A DNA stretch of 64,000 nt from Gemmata massiliana (GCA_000531095.1 HG799462.1:871551-935550); one strand, 5' to 3'; counted from the stretch's first letter, positions 54,156 through 63,957 are shown. Made by a program: numbers and translations. Notes: generated by a model from the sequence alone, not told the origin.

Positions 54156-56213
54156 TCACCCTTCGTCTTCCTGAACGGTTTCGCGGACCACCTCGTCCAG
54201 CGTGCTCGTACCCCCGAAGAGCGCCCGCAACCCCGCGTCGCGGAGGCTCTGGGTGCCGGTCTTGCGGGTGTGGGCGCGAACGGCGTCCGTGCTCGCCCCG
54301 CGGCTCACCATGTCGCGCAGGTCGTCGGTCATGACGAGCACCTCGTACAGGCCGGTGCGCCCCTTGAAGCCCAGGTTGTTACACTTGTCGCACCCCTCGC
54401 CGTAGTAGAACGGGCGGCCTTTTAGTTGCTCCGGCGTGAGGTTCAGTTCCATCAACTGCTCGCGGGTCGGCTCGTAGGACGTCTTGCAGAACGTGCAGAT
54501 GCGCCGCACGAGCCGCTGGGCCTGGATCGCCTCCACCGTCGCGGTGATGAGGAACGGCTCCACGCCCATGTCGCGGAGCCGCGTGATGGACGAGGGGGCG
54601 TCGTTGGTGTGCAGCGTACTGAACACCAAGTGCCCCGTCAGCGACGCCTGGATCGCGATGCCCGCGGTCTCCAAGTCGCGGATCTCGCCGACCAGGATCA
54701 CGTCCGGATCCTGGCGGAGGATGGCCCGGAGCGCGCTCGCGAACGTCACATCAATGTCGTGGTTGATCGGGCACTGCACGATGCCGTCGATTTCGTACTC
54801 GACGGGGTCTTCCGTGGTGATGATCTTGGTATCGATGTCGTTGAGTTCGGAGAGCGCCGAGTACAGCGTGGTCGTCTTGCCGGCCCCGGTCGGCCCGGTC
54901 ACGAGGACGATGCCGTTGGGCTTGTGGATGATCGCGCGGAACTGGCCGAGCAGGTCCGCCTGCATCCCGATGCGGTCGAGCGACAGGCCGACGTTCGTGC
55001 GGTCGAGAACCCGGATAACGACGCTCTCGCCGAACAGCGTGGGCAGCACGCTCACGCGCATGTCGACGGGGTTCCCGCCGACGTTCAGCTCGATGCGCCC
55101 GTCCTGCGGGAGCCGGCGCTCGGCGATGTCCAGGTTCGCCATGACCTTGATGCGCGAGGCGATCGCGGTCGCGAGGTGGCGGGGCGGCGGCACCATTTCG
55201 TAGAGCACGCCGTCGCACCGGTACCGCATCTTGTACTCGTCCTCGAACGGCTCGAAGTGGATGTCCGAGGCGTGGTCGCGGATCGCCATCAGGAGCACCA
55301 TGTTGATGAGCTTCCGGACGGGCGCGGCGTTCGCCATTTCCACCATGTCGCCGATGTCGATGGACGTCTCGCGCCCGACCGTGTTGGCCCCGATGCTCTG
55401 GTCGGCCTCGATCTGGGCGTATACCGAGCTGATCGTCTCTTCTTTTTCGGTCGAGTACGCCTTCGTGAGCAGTTGCCCGACCTGCTTCGGCGGCCCGAGG
55501 ATCGGGTTCACCTGCTTGATGCCGAGCAGGTTCCGCAGGTCGTCCATCGCCTGCATGTTATTGGGGTCGGACATCGCGACCGTCAGCACGTCGTTCTCGT
55601 AGCTGATCGGCACCAGCTTGTACATCTCCGCGATGTTCTTCATCACCAACTTGACCGCGCTGGGGTGCGGGGTCAGGTCTTCGAGGTTGGCGACGCGCAT
55701 GCCGTGGATTTCGGCCATCGCCTGGAGGAGTTGCTCCTCGTTGAGCACCCCGCGCTGCATGGCGATTTCGCCGAACTGCGCGTCACTGGTGCGCATATCC
55801 TCGTAGATGGACTCGATTTGCGCGCCGTCCATGAACGCGAGGTCTTCGAGCTTCTTAGCGAGCTGGAGCGTGTTGGAATCGATGTGCGAGAAGCGGTTCT
55901 TCGCGGGCTGCGGCTTCTTCTGCGGCGCGGGGGCCGCCGGTTTCTGTGCGGCGGGTTGGCCGGGCTTCGCGGCGCCGGGCGCAGCGGGCTTCTGACCCGG
56001 AACACCAGGCTTCGCCACACCGGGCGCGGCGGGTTGACCGGGCTTCGCACCCGCGACGGGCTGACCGGGCTTCGCCACACCGGGCGCGGCGGGCTTCTGA
56101 CCCGGAACCGCGGGCTTCGGTTGGCCGTTGCCGGGCGCGCCGGCAACGGGCTTGCCCGCGGCATCAACGGGCTTCTTCGGGGGCACGTTCGGGTTGTTCG
56201 GCGTCGTGGACAT
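54156..56213 (-). CDS. GspE/PilB-family secretion ATPase with a Pro/Ala-rich N-terminus
   Basis: A 685-residue hexameric ATPase that drives pilus or pseudopilus assembly. Residues 1-105 are a low-complexity region of repeated PGVAKPGQP/PGQKPAA units. Then comes an MshEN-type N-domain (GVLNEEQLLQAMAEIHGMRV), followed by the ATPase with Walker A GPTGAGKTTTLYSAL, the Walker B region VILVGEIRDLETAG, His boxes and a tetra-Cys zinc motif (CTFC...CDKC). All key residues are present. It lies between PilT and GspF on the same strand. Confidence 0.94.
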   Translation of the reverse strand: MSTTPNNPNVPPKKPVDAAGKPVAGAPGNGQPKPAVPGQKPAAPGVAKPGQPVAGAKPGQPAAPGVAKPGVPGQKPAAPGAAKPGQPAAQKPAAPAPQKKPQPAKNRFSHIDSNTLQLAKKLEDLAFMDGAQIESIYEDMRTSDAQFGEIAMQRGVLNEEQLLQAMAEIHGMRVANLEDLTPHPSAVKLVMKNIAEMYKLVPISYENDVLTVAMSDPNNMQAMDDLRNLLGIKQVNPILGPPKQVGQLLTKAYSTEKEETISSVYAQIEADQSIGANTVGRETSIDIGDMVEMANAAPVRKLINMVLLMAIRDHASDIHFEPFEDEYKMRYRCDGVLYEMVPPPRHLATAIASRIKVMANLDIAERRLPQDGRIELNVGGNPVDMRVSVLPTLFGESVVIRVLDRTNVGLSLDRIGMQADLLGQFRAIIHKPNGIVLVTGPTGAGKTTTLYSALSELNDIDTKIITTEDPVEYEIDGIVQCPINHDIDVTFASALRAILRQDPDVILVGEIRDLETAGIAIQASLTGHLVFSTLHTNDAPSSITRLRDMGVEPFLITATVEAIQAQRLVRRICTFCKTSYEPTREQLMELNLTPEQLKGRPFYYGEGCDKCNNLGFKGRTGLYEVLVMTDDLRDMVSRGASTDAVRAHTRKTGTQSLRDAGLRALFGGTSTLDEVVRETVQEDEG

Positions 56214-56337
56214 GATGAGAGTTCCGTTGTTCGTTCGTGTTTGGTGTTCAGTTTTAAGTGCTTGGTGCTGCTGAAATTGGGAGCGCGACTGCGTTCAACG
56301 AACGGTCGCGGTTCCCCCAGCGCCAAACACGAGCGAG

Positions 56338-57489
56338 TCACTCCTCGTCGTCATCGTCGTCATCATCGTCTTCGTCCTCGTCCCCACCGCCCTCTTCGTC
56401 ATCGTCGTCAAGTCCGCGTTCGGCGTGTGCGATCTTGGCCGCCAAGTCGTTCGGCTTGCTCGACTTGAGGAGGACTTCTTCCTTCTCGCAGAGGTCCTCG
56501 CGCCACAACCGGAACAGTGCGTCGTCGAGCAGGAACATGCCGTGTTTGCGCCCGGTCTGGACCGACGAGTCGATACGGTACGTCTTGTTCTCGCGGATCA
56601 GGTTCCGGATGGCGGGTGTGACCACCATCATCTCGTAGGCCGCAATCAACCCTTCGGGCTTCCGCGGGAGGAGCGCCTGAGACAGCACCCCGATGAGCGA
56701 ACCGGCCAACTGCGTGCGGATCTGGTCCTGCTCGTTTTCCGGGAACACCGTTACCACGCGGTCCACGGTGCTCGCGGCACCGGACGTGTGGAGCGTACCG
56801 AACACCAAGTGCCCGGTTTCGGCGGCTTCGAGCGCGGCGCGGATCGTTTCAAGGTCTCGCATTTCACCGACGAGGATCACGTCGGGGTCCATACGCAGCG
56901 CGCGGCGGATACCCTCTTTGAAGTCCGGCACGTCGATGCCGATCTCGCGTTGATTGACCGTACTCTTTTTGAGCTTGTGGAAGTACTCGATCGGGTCTTC
57001 CAGCGTGATGATGTGACGCTCGTAGATCTCGTTCCTGAAGTTAATCATCGACGCGAGCGAGGTCGTTATACCGGAACCGGTCGGACCGGTCACAAGAAAC
57101 AGCCCGCGCGGGCGAATGATAAGTGAGCGAATAGCTTCCGGGGTTCGCAGTTGCTCGAACGTGAGGAACTGGCTCGGGATGCGCCGCAGCACCATCCCGA
57201 CGGTACCCTTTTGCTTGAACACCGCGACCCGGAACCGGTAGCCGTCGACGTACTCGATGGCGAAGTCGGCTCCCCCCTTCGACTGGAGCTCCTGTTGGCA
57301 CCGGTCGGGGGTGATGGACTTCATCAGCCCGGTCGTGTCGTCGTTGTCCAGGATCAGACCGTTGAGGTCGAGCTTTTTCATGCGCCCCTGGTGCCGGACC
57401 ACGGGCGGCTGACCGACGCTGATGTGCAAGTCACTCGCCTTCAACTGGATCACAGTTGCGAGTAACTTCTCCATCGAGACTTTAGCCAC
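56338..57489 (-). CDS. pilT: PilT-family ATPase with Ile in place of the Walker A Lys
   Basis: A 383-residue PilT homologue, normally the pilus-retraction ATPase. The N-terminal domain (LLATVIQLKASDLHISVGQPP) and the Walker B region (VILVGEMRDLETI) are intact. HTSGAASTVDRVV and the AIRNLIRE motif of PilT are also present. The Walker A, however, reads GPTGSGITTS: residue 141 is Ile (codon ATA at 57067-57069) where Lys is invariant. The tail (about 355-383) is a run of Asp/Glu. The protein may lack ATPase activity or the codon may be a sequencing error. Confidence 0.92.
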   Translation of the reverse strand: MAKVSMEKLLATVIQLKASDLHISVGQPPVVRHQGRMKKLDLNGLILDNDDTTGLMKSITPDRCQQELQSKGGADFAIEYVDGYRFRVAVFKQKGTVGMVLRRIPSQFLTFEQLRTPEAIRSLIIRPRGLFLVTGPTGSGITTSLASMINFRNEIYERHIITLEDPIEYFHKLKKSTVNQREIGIDVPDFKEGIRRALRMDPDVILVGEMRDLETIRAALEAAETGHLVFGTLHTSGAASTVDRVVTVFPENEQDQIRTQLAGSLIGVLSQALLPRKPEGLIAAYEMMVVTPAIRNLIRENKTYRIDSSVQTGRKHGMFLLDDALFRLWREDLCEKEEVLLKSSKPNDLAAKIAHAERGLDDDDEEGGGDEDEDDDDDDDDEE

Positions 57490-57791
57490 GGGAACCTCTC
57501 ACCTGGGCGACCGGCGGCGACGCGAACCGACCCGTGAGCGGACGGGGACCGCAAAAGGACATAAGGGCACGCCTCCGCTGCCCTGGTGTCGCATTATGGC
57601 GGAGTTCGGCGACGCGACCAAAAATCGGAGCGAAACTCCCCCGCCGCTCGGGGGATAGGGCGAATGTGTTCCGGGATCGGGGGCGTTTGGAACCTCTTCC
57701 CCCGATCATTGGCTTTGCGTGACCCGGTCGTTGCGGGCGAGAATTTTCGCAACTCACCAAGGAATAAAGACTAAGGACCAAGAGCTAGTTG
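57490..57791. other. Spacer between the GspE-1 and pilT genes
   Basis: A 302-nt gap between same-strand genes. No credible gene or RNA is visible; it may contain a promoter for pilT, but none can be assigned. Confidence 0.4.
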
Positions 57792-59510
57792 TCACTCGTG
57801 GGATACGAGAACCTCGGCGTGGCACGTGCTGAGCACTTCTTCCAGCGTCGTGCTGCCCTTAAGTGCTTTCAGGATACCATCATCGAGCAACGTCCGCATC
57901 CCCGTACTGCGGGCTTTCCGGCGAATGTCCTGGGTCGGCGCCTGGGCGAAAGTCAGTTCGCGGATCGTCGAAGACATCTTCAACATCTCGAATAGGCCGT
58001 GCCGACCGCGGTACCCTGTTTGTCGGCAGTGGTTGCAACCGCGTCCCTTCATAAACGTTGCTTTTGCCAACTGCTCCTGGTTGATACCCGCCGCCCGGAG
58101 TTCTCCCGCCTGGGGCTGGTACGGCTCCTTGCACTTGATGCAATTCACCCGCACAAGCCGCTGAGCCATGATCGCGATGACCGAGCTGGCGATGAGGAAC
58201 GGGGGCACTCCGATGTCCGCGAGCCGCGTTACGGCGCTGGGCGCGTCGTTCGTATGAAGTGTGCTGAAAACCAAGTGTCCGGTCAGGGATGCCTGCACCG
58301 CGATTTCCGCCGTCTCTTTGTCGCGAATTTCGCCAACCAAAATAATGTTAGGCGCTTGACGAAGCATGGCCCGAATAATCCGGGCGAAATCGAGTCCGAT
58401 GCCGTGTTTCACCTCCACTTGATTGATGCCGGGGAGGTAGTATTCGACCGGGTCTTCCGCCGTAATAATCTTGCGGTCCGGACGATTGAGTTCGTTGAGA
58501 GCGGAGTACAGTGTGGTGGTCTTCCCAGAGCCGGTCGGCCCCGTAACCAGGAAGATGCCGTTGGGCCGCTTGATGATCTGTTGGAACTTCATGTAGTCGT
58601 CGTCCGCGAACCCGAGGTCGCGAATGTTGACCTGGATGTTACCGCGGTCGAGGATGCGCATGACGGCCGACTGGCCGTGGACCGACGGCAGGAGACTTAC
58701 ACGAAGGTCGAAGTGTTTGCCCTGGACCGTCATCTTGATGCGCCCGTCCTGCGGTCGGCGCTTCTCACTGATGTCGATCTGACCCATGATCTTCAAACGC
58801 GAGAGCAACGGTGCCAGGAGCCGGCGGGGGGCGGAGTCGCGTTCGACCAACACGCCGTCGATCCGGTACCGGATGCGCACGCGGTCCGCGAACGGTTCGA
58901 CGTGAATGTCCGATGCGCGCTGGCTGATCGCTTCGGAGATGATGAGGTTCACCAGGCGCACGACCGGTGCGTCGGAGTCGTCCGCGCTGGCCATCGCGGA
59001 GACGGACTCGGTCTGCGTGAACTCGATGGCGGTGTCGGTGAACTCGACGAGCATCGAGTCGACGGACTCGGTTTCGGACTGACCGTAGTTCTGGTTGATC
59101 GCTTCCTGGATCTGTTCCTGCACGGCGAGAACCGGCCGGATCTCCTTGTTCAGAATGAACTGGAGCTTCTGGATCGTGTCGTAGTTGGTCGGGTCCGCGG
59201 TGATGAGTTCGAGGGTGTTGTCCTCGAGTTGGAGCGGCAGCACGAGATTTTCACGGGCCACCGACTCGGGCACCAGTTCGATGATCGCCTTCGCGATCTG
59301 GACCTCTTTCAGGTCCACGAACTTCATCCCGAAGTGCTCGGCCATCGCCGACATGACTTCGTTGGCCGAGAGGTACTGGAGCTTGACGATCGCGTCCTGC
59401 AGCTTCAAGCCCCCGGAACTCGCGGCGCTCTCGGCTTCCGAGAGCTGGTCCGGGCTGAGCAGTTTCTTCTTGAGCAGAATGTCCGCGAAGTCGCCTCTGC
59501 CTTTGGCCAT
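57792..59510 (-). CDS. GspE/PilB-family secretion ATPase
   Basis: A 572-residue ATPase from the ATG at 59510. The MshEN N-domain (LLSPDQLSEAESAASSGGLK, MAEHFGMKFVDL) is followed by Walker A GPTGSGKTTTLYSALN, Walker B IILVGEIRDKETAE and the zinc-binding CIKC...CNHC. All key residues are intact. It is the first gene of the minus-strand pilus/secretion cluster and a paralogue of the protein at 54156-56213, but without the Pro-rich extension. The alternative start at 59687 would add a leader without similarity. Confidence 0.94.
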   Translation of the reverse strand: MAKGRGDFADILLKKKLLSPDQLSEAESAASSGGLKLQDAIVKLQYLSANEVMSAMAEHFGMKFVDLKEVQIAKAIIELVPESVARENLVLPLQLEDNTLELITADPTNYDTIQKLQFILNKEIRPVLAVQEQIQEAINQNYGQSETESVDSMLVEFTDTAIEFTQTESVSAMASADDSDAPVVRLVNLIISEAISQRASDIHVEPFADRVRIRYRIDGVLVERDSAPRRLLAPLLSRLKIMGQIDISEKRRPQDGRIKMTVQGKHFDLRVSLLPSVHGQSAVMRILDRGNIQVNIRDLGFADDDYMKFQQIIKRPNGIFLVTGPTGSGKTTTLYSALNELNRPDRKIITAEDPVEYYLPGINQVEVKHGIGLDFARIIRAMLRQAPNIILVGEIRDKETAEIAVQASLTGHLVFSTLHTNDAPSAVTRLADIGVPPFLIASSVIAIMAQRLVRVNCIKCKEPYQPQAGELRAAGINQEQLAKATFMKGRGCNHCRQTGYRGRHGLFEMLKMSSTIRELTFAQAPTQDIRRKARSTGMRTLLDDGILKALKGSTTLEEVLSTCHAEVLVSHE

Positions 59511-59918
59511 GATGGACGCTCCTTGCGTGAAACGGGGTCGTGCGCGGGGTTGGTTACCGGGTTCGTGTGGGCGTCGTCGGGCAAGAAGATGAATCGACGG
59601 TGACAATTCGCATCTGGAACCGAAACGACTGGGAACACATGAATGACTGATGAATTCAGTGTGACATGACGCGCGCGGGGAGTGCAAGAGTAAAGAACGT
59701 GAAAGTAGACGGATTTCGGCCCGACACTCGCTCGGCGCTGCGCTCGACCGAAAACAAATCGCTCAGATCAGAAAATCAACGCGGATTGTGATTGGCCCCG
59801 CCCGGTTCTCATTTCTTCGGCGCTGATTCCTTTGAAGTACCCGCGGTTCACAGTCACCGATTCGTCGCGCTGGTGTCGCGTGTGCGGCGCTGATACTGTG
59901 ATGGCCGGAGGTACGTTC
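59511..59918. other. Divergent spacer upstream of the secretion ATPase gene
   Basis: No gene is supported here. The gap separates divergent genes and should contain the promoter of the large minus-strand pilus cluster. GGAGG at about 59907-59911 is the ribosome binding site of the following gene. Confidence 0.4.
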
Positions 59919-60485
59919 ATGTCCGCGACACCGTTCCAATGGACCGTTGCGAGGTTCCATCGGGTGAACGCGACCGGCGCGTTCGCCGGGCTGCGCCCCG
60001 TTCTGATCCGCGGCGTCCTTTTGGAGCAAGGGCCGATGAACCCGCCCCACGCAACCGCGGTCGAACTCACGGTTGACGTGTTGCGCGGGGTTTTCGGCCC
60101 CGGCTGGCGCGTGCGCGGGCAATCGCCACTCGTGCTCGGCCAGGACACCGACCCGATGCCGGACGTGGCCGTTGTCGCGGGCGGTCCGCGCGACTTCGCG
60201 ACCGTTCACCCGACGACCGCCGCGCTAGTGGTCGAAGTCAGCGACACGACACTCACCGCAGATTTAACCGAGAAAGCCGAGCTGTACGCGACCGCAAACG
60301 TCCCGGAATATTGGGTACTGGATCTGAACGCGCCTCGGCTACTCGTGTTCCGCGACCCGGGACCGCTCCCGGCCAATCTCGACGCAACGGCGTATCGGAC
60401 GCACCTCACTCTTGGGCCGAACGAGAGCATTTCGCCACTTGCCGCGCCGACCAGCGTGGTGCGCGTCGCCGACTTGCTACCGTAG
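59919..60485 (+). CDS. Uma2 family (DUF820) nuclease-fold protein
   Basis: A 188-residue protein from ATG 59919, preceded by GGAGG; this gives the family's usual length. The PD-(D/E)xK pattern is visible: DPMPDVAVV, then ALVVEVSD, with Lys in LTEKAELYA, followed by PEYWVLDL. Uma2 proteins are very common in planctomycetes and cyanobacteria, and their biological role is not settled. It lies alone, 78 nt before the next gene. Confidence 0.9.
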   Translation: MSATPFQWTVARFHRVNATGAFAGLRPVLIRGVLLEQGPMNPPHATAVELTVDVLRGVFGPGWRVRGQSPLVLGQDTDPMPDVAVVAGGPRDFATVHPTTAALVVEVSDTTLTADLTEKAELYATANVPEYWVLDLNAPRLLVFRDPGPLPANLDATAYRTHLTLGPNESISPLAAPTSVVRVADLLP

Positions 60486-60563
60486 TTCGCTCGCCACTTC
60501 ATTGATCTTGGAATTCGAGCCGCCCATCACGGCCGGCTCCCCCACTCGACGCGGAGGACGCCC

Positions 60564-61493
60564 ATGACGACCCTGGACCGCTACCGCGGGTGCATGCTCG
60601 GGCTCGCTGCGGGTGACGCGCTCGGTACCACGCTGGAGTTCGAGCGCCCCGGCTCGTTTGAGCCACTAACCGATATGATGGGCGGCGGACCGTTCAGGCT
60701 CAAGCCGGGCGAGTGGACCGATGACACATCAATGGCGCTGTGCCTCGCAGAAAGCCTCGTCGTTAAGAAAGACTTCGATCCGGTTCACCAACTCGAAACG
60801 TACTGTCGCTGGTGGCTCGATGGTCATCTGAGTGTAAAAGAGCGGTGCTTCGACATCGGGAATGCCACACGCATTGCGCTCGCTCAATTCAAACGGAAAC
60901 CGGAGCCGTTCTGCGGCGACACCAGCCCGAACTCGGCCGGAAACGGCTCGCTCATGCGGCTCGCGCCGGCCCCACTCGCGTTTGCAGGCGATCCGAAAAA
61001 GGCCATCAGTATCGCGGGCGAAAGTTCGCGCACAACCCACGGCGCGGCCGAGTGCATCGAGGCGTGTCAGTATTTTGCGGGGTTGCTGCTCGCGGCCATC
61101 AACGGAATGCCGAAGGCCCAGATTCTCAACAACAACTACGAACCCGCGACGGCGTTCTTCCTGCGGAACCCGCTCCCGGGCAAGGTGGGAGCGATCGCGG
61201 GCGGGTCGTTCGCGGTGAAGGAGCCGCCGCAAATTCGCGGCAGCGGGTACGTGATTCACACGCTCGAAGCGGCGCTGTGGGCGTTCCACGGGACGGACAA
61301 CTTCCGCGACGGCGCCCTCAAGGTGGTGAACCTCGGTGAGGACGCGGACACGACCGGGGCCGTCTACGGGCAGATCGCGGGCGCGTATTACGGGGCCGAC
61401 GGCATCCCCGCGGAGTGGCGCGAGAAACTCGCCATGCGCGACCTGATCGAGCAGCGTGCGGCGGAACTGCACGCGATGGCGTTCGGGGCGTGA
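60564..61493 (+). CDS. ADP-ribosylglycohydrolase family protein
   Basis: A 309-residue cytosolic enzyme of the DraG/ARH family, which removes ADP-ribose from proteins or small molecules. Metal-binding motifs are visible: GLAAGDALG at the N-terminus, EWTDDTSMAL, and GEDADTTGAVYGQIAGA near the C-terminus, which together supply the Asp residues for two Mg ions. Also present is SPNSAGNGSLMRLAP. The length matches the family. No toxin or ADP-ribosyltransferase partner is seen nearby. Confidence 0.92.
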   Translation: MTTLDRYRGCMLGLAAGDALGTTLEFERPGSFEPLTDMMGGGPFRLKPGEWTDDTSMALCLAESLVVKKDFDPVHQLETYCRWWLDGHLSVKERCFDIGNATRIALAQFKRKPEPFCGDTSPNSAGNGSLMRLAPAPLAFAGDPKKAISIAGESSRTTHGAAECIEACQYFAGLLLAAINGMPKAQILNNNYEPATAFFLRNPLPGKVGAIAGGSFAVKEPPQIRGSGYVIHTLEAALWAFHGTDNFRDGALKVVNLGEDADTTGAVYGQIAGAYYGADGIPAEWREKLAMRDLIEQRAAELHAMAFGA

Positions 61494-61740
61494 ACCCGCC
61501 CGATCTTCACCGGCACTTCACGAAACCGAGGGGGACTGCCTTTTGTTCGGCGATACGATACAATGTGACTTTCTGTCGCCGTCCCCTGCCCCGGATTTTT
61601 TGGCAGGCACGGGAACGGGTCGCGAAGATACGAACCCATTCCTTACCTACGGCGTCTAACTTTGGCCGCAACCCGTGTGGGTAGCGGGATCCTTTTCCAC
61701 ATGTGGAAGGAGCCGGTAAAACACCCCGGCCGCAACGACG

Positions 61741-63900
61741 ATGCTCGACAAAGTACGCAACATCGGGATCATGGCTCACGTGGACGCTGGCAAAACCACC
61801 ACCACGGAGCGGATCCTGTACTACAGCGGCACCAAGCACAAGGTCGGCGACGTCGATGACGGTGACACCACCACGGACTTCGACCCGCTGGAGCGGCAGA
61901 AGGGGATCACGATCAACTCGGCCGCCGTCTCCATCGACTGGAAGGACCGCGCGGACAACGACATCGCCATCAACATCATCGACACCCCGGGGCACGTGGA
62001 CTTCACGGCCGAGGTGGAACGGTCGCTGCGCGTCCTCGACGGCGCCGTCGGCGTGTTCTGCGCCAAGGGCGGGGTCGAGGTGCAGTCGGAGACGGTTTGG
62101 CGCCAGGCCACCAAGTACAAGGTGCCCCGGCTCGCCTACGTGAACAAGCTCGACCGCATGGGCGCCAACTTCTGGGCGTGCGTCGAGCAGATGAAGACCA
62201 AGCTCCACGCGAACCCGGTGGTGGTCACCATCCCGGCCGGGCAGGACAACGCGCTCGAGGGCATCATCGACCTGATCGAGATGAAGCTCATCACGCGCGA
62301 CCTGAACGACAAGACGCACCAGAAGTTCTTCGAGACGGACGTCCCGGAGAAGTACCTGGAAGAGGCTCAGAAGCGCCGCGAGCAGATGCTCGACGGGGTG
62401 TCCGCCGCGTCCGACGAGATTACGGAACTGATCCTCGAGGGCAAGGACGTTCCGGTGGACCTGATCCGCAAGGCGCTCCGCAAGGGGACGCTGGACGGGA
62501 CGTTCACGCCGGTCCACTGCGGCAGCTCGAAGATGTTCCACGGCGTGCAGCACCTGCTGGACCTCGTGGTGGACTGTCTGCCGTCGCCGATCGACCGGCC
62601 CCCGGTGGACGGGTTGCACCCGAAGACCAAGGACGCGCTCGTCCGCAAGCCGGACTCGAAGGAGCCGATGAGCGCGCTGGCGTTCAAGACGGTGGCCGAG
62701 ACCAACGGCGACCTCGTGTACATCCGCGTGTACTCGGGCGAGATGAAGCCGGGCGAGTCGTACACGAACACCACCAACGGGAAGAAGGAGCGCATCGCGC
62801 GGTTCTACCGCATGATGGGCGACAAGCGCATCGCGCTCGAGAAGGCCAGCCCGGGCGACATCGTCGCGGCGATGGGCCTGTCGGAAACGTACACGGGTAA
62901 CACCCTGTCCGACCCCGACCAGCCGATCGCGCTCGAAGCGATCCAGTTCCCGAAGCCCGTGGTGTCGCAGGCGCTGTCGTTCAGCAAGACGCTGGACAGC
63001 GGCAAGGTGGGCGAGGCGCTCAACCGCCTCGTGCGCGACGACCCCACTTTGAAGACGCACACGGACGAGGAGACGAAGGACACGATCATCAGCGGGATGG
63101 GCGAGTTGCACCTGGAAATCAGCATCGAGAAACTGAAGCGCGCCGTCGGCGTGCCGCAGGAAGACACGAAGCTGATCACCCTGGGCAAGCCGCGCGTCGC
63201 GTACCGCCAGTGCCTGGCGCGGTCGGTGGACTTCGAGTACAAGTTCCAGAAGCAAACCGGTGGCCGCGGTAAGTTCGCCGTGATCGTGGTGAAGTACACC
63301 CCGCTCACCCCGGAACAGATCGCGGAGAAGGTCGCGGAGATCGAAGAGCTGAACGACCCGAAGGTGAAGCCGGACCCGAACAGCGTCTACTTCAAGAACA
63401 GCATCACCCAGGGGTCGATCGACAAGCAGTACATTCCGAGCGTGGAAGAGGGGCTCCGGGAAGGCGCGAAGAAGGGGTACAAGTACCCGTTCCCGTTCGT
63501 GGACCTGGAGTTCGACCTCCACTTCGGGAAGATGCACGACGTGGACTCGTCGCAGGACGCCTTCTACCTGTGCGCCCTCGAAGCGTTCCGCGAGGCCCAG
63601 GAGCGCGGCGGCATCGAACTGCGCGAGCCGGTCATGAAGGTGGTCGTGGTCTCCCCGAAGGAGTACCAGGGCCAGATCTCCGGGAACATCAGCAGCAAGC
63701 GCGGGCTGATCGAGGAAACGAGCGAGGACCGCGGCGTGGCCCAGGTCGTCGCGAAGGTGCCGCTGGCGAACCTGTTCGGGTACACCAACGACCTCCGCAG
63801 CGCGACGAAGGGGCAGGCGAGCTTCTCGATGGAGTTCAGCCACTACGCCTCGGTTCCGGTCGAACTGGCCGACATCCCGAAGCCCGACGCGAAGAAGTAA
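61741..63900 (+). CDS. fusA: Elongation factor G
   Basis: A 719-residue translational GTPase that drives ribosome translocation. G1 is AHVDAGKTTTTERIL, G3 is DTPGHVDF, G4 is NKLDRMGANF, and the domain IV loop has HDVDSSQDAFYLCA. The switch I region reads TTDFDPLERQKGITINSAA, which differs from the common ERGITITSAA form and recalls the EF-G1/spdEFG type. No str-operon genes flank it, so it may be one of several paralogues. It is followed by a good terminator. Confidence 0.95.
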   Translation: MLDKVRNIGIMAHVDAGKTTTTERILYYSGTKHKVGDVDDGDTTTDFDPLERQKGITINSAAVSIDWKDRADNDIAINIIDTPGHVDFTAEVERSLRVLDGAVGVFCAKGGVEVQSETVWRQATKYKVPRLAYVNKLDRMGANFWACVEQMKTKLHANPVVVTIPAGQDNALEGIIDLIEMKLITRDLNDKTHQKFFETDVPEKYLEEAQKRREQMLDGVSAASDEITELILEGKDVPVDLIRKALRKGTLDGTFTPVHCGSSKMFHGVQHLLDLVVDCLPSPIDRPPVDGLHPKTKDALVRKPDSKEPMSALAFKTVAETNGDLVYIRVYSGEMKPGESYTNTTNGKKERIARFYRMMGDKRIALEKASPGDIVAAMGLSETYTGNTLSDPDQPIALEAIQFPKPVVSQALSFSKTLDSGKVGEALNRLVRDDPTLKTHTDEETKDTIISGMGELHLEISIEKLKRAVGVPQEDTKLITLGKPRVAYRQCLARSVDFEYKFQKQTGGRGKFAVIVVKYTPLTPEQIAEKVAEIEELNDPKVKPDPNSVYFKNSITQGSIDKQYIPSVEEGLREGAKKGYKYPFPFVDLEFDLHFGKMHDVDSSQDAFYLCALEAFREAQERGGIELREPVMKVVVVSPKEYQGQISGNISSKRGLIEETSEDRGVAQVVAKVPLANLFGYTNDLRSATKGQASFSMEFSHYASVPVELADIPKPDAKK

Positions 63901-63927
63901 CGTGCTGAGCACCCCGTGCTCAACCGA

Positions 63928-63957
63928 AACCGGGAGCCACATGGCTCCCGGTTTTTT
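63928..63957 (+). terminator. Intrinsic terminator of the EF-G gene
   Basis: An 11-12 bp stem (AACCGGGAGCC/GGCTCCCGGTT) with a small loop is followed by TTTT, 28 nt after the stop codon. Confidence 0.9.

Noticed and set aside
53767-54425. Frames through the tandem repeat after the GspF gene
   Set aside because: Repeat-derived peptides (NSERGTR-type); no gene features.
61507-63942. 811-residue minus-strand frame opposite EF-G
   Set aside because: Antisense shadow of a certain gene; composition is Arg/Val/Leu/His-rich without motifs.
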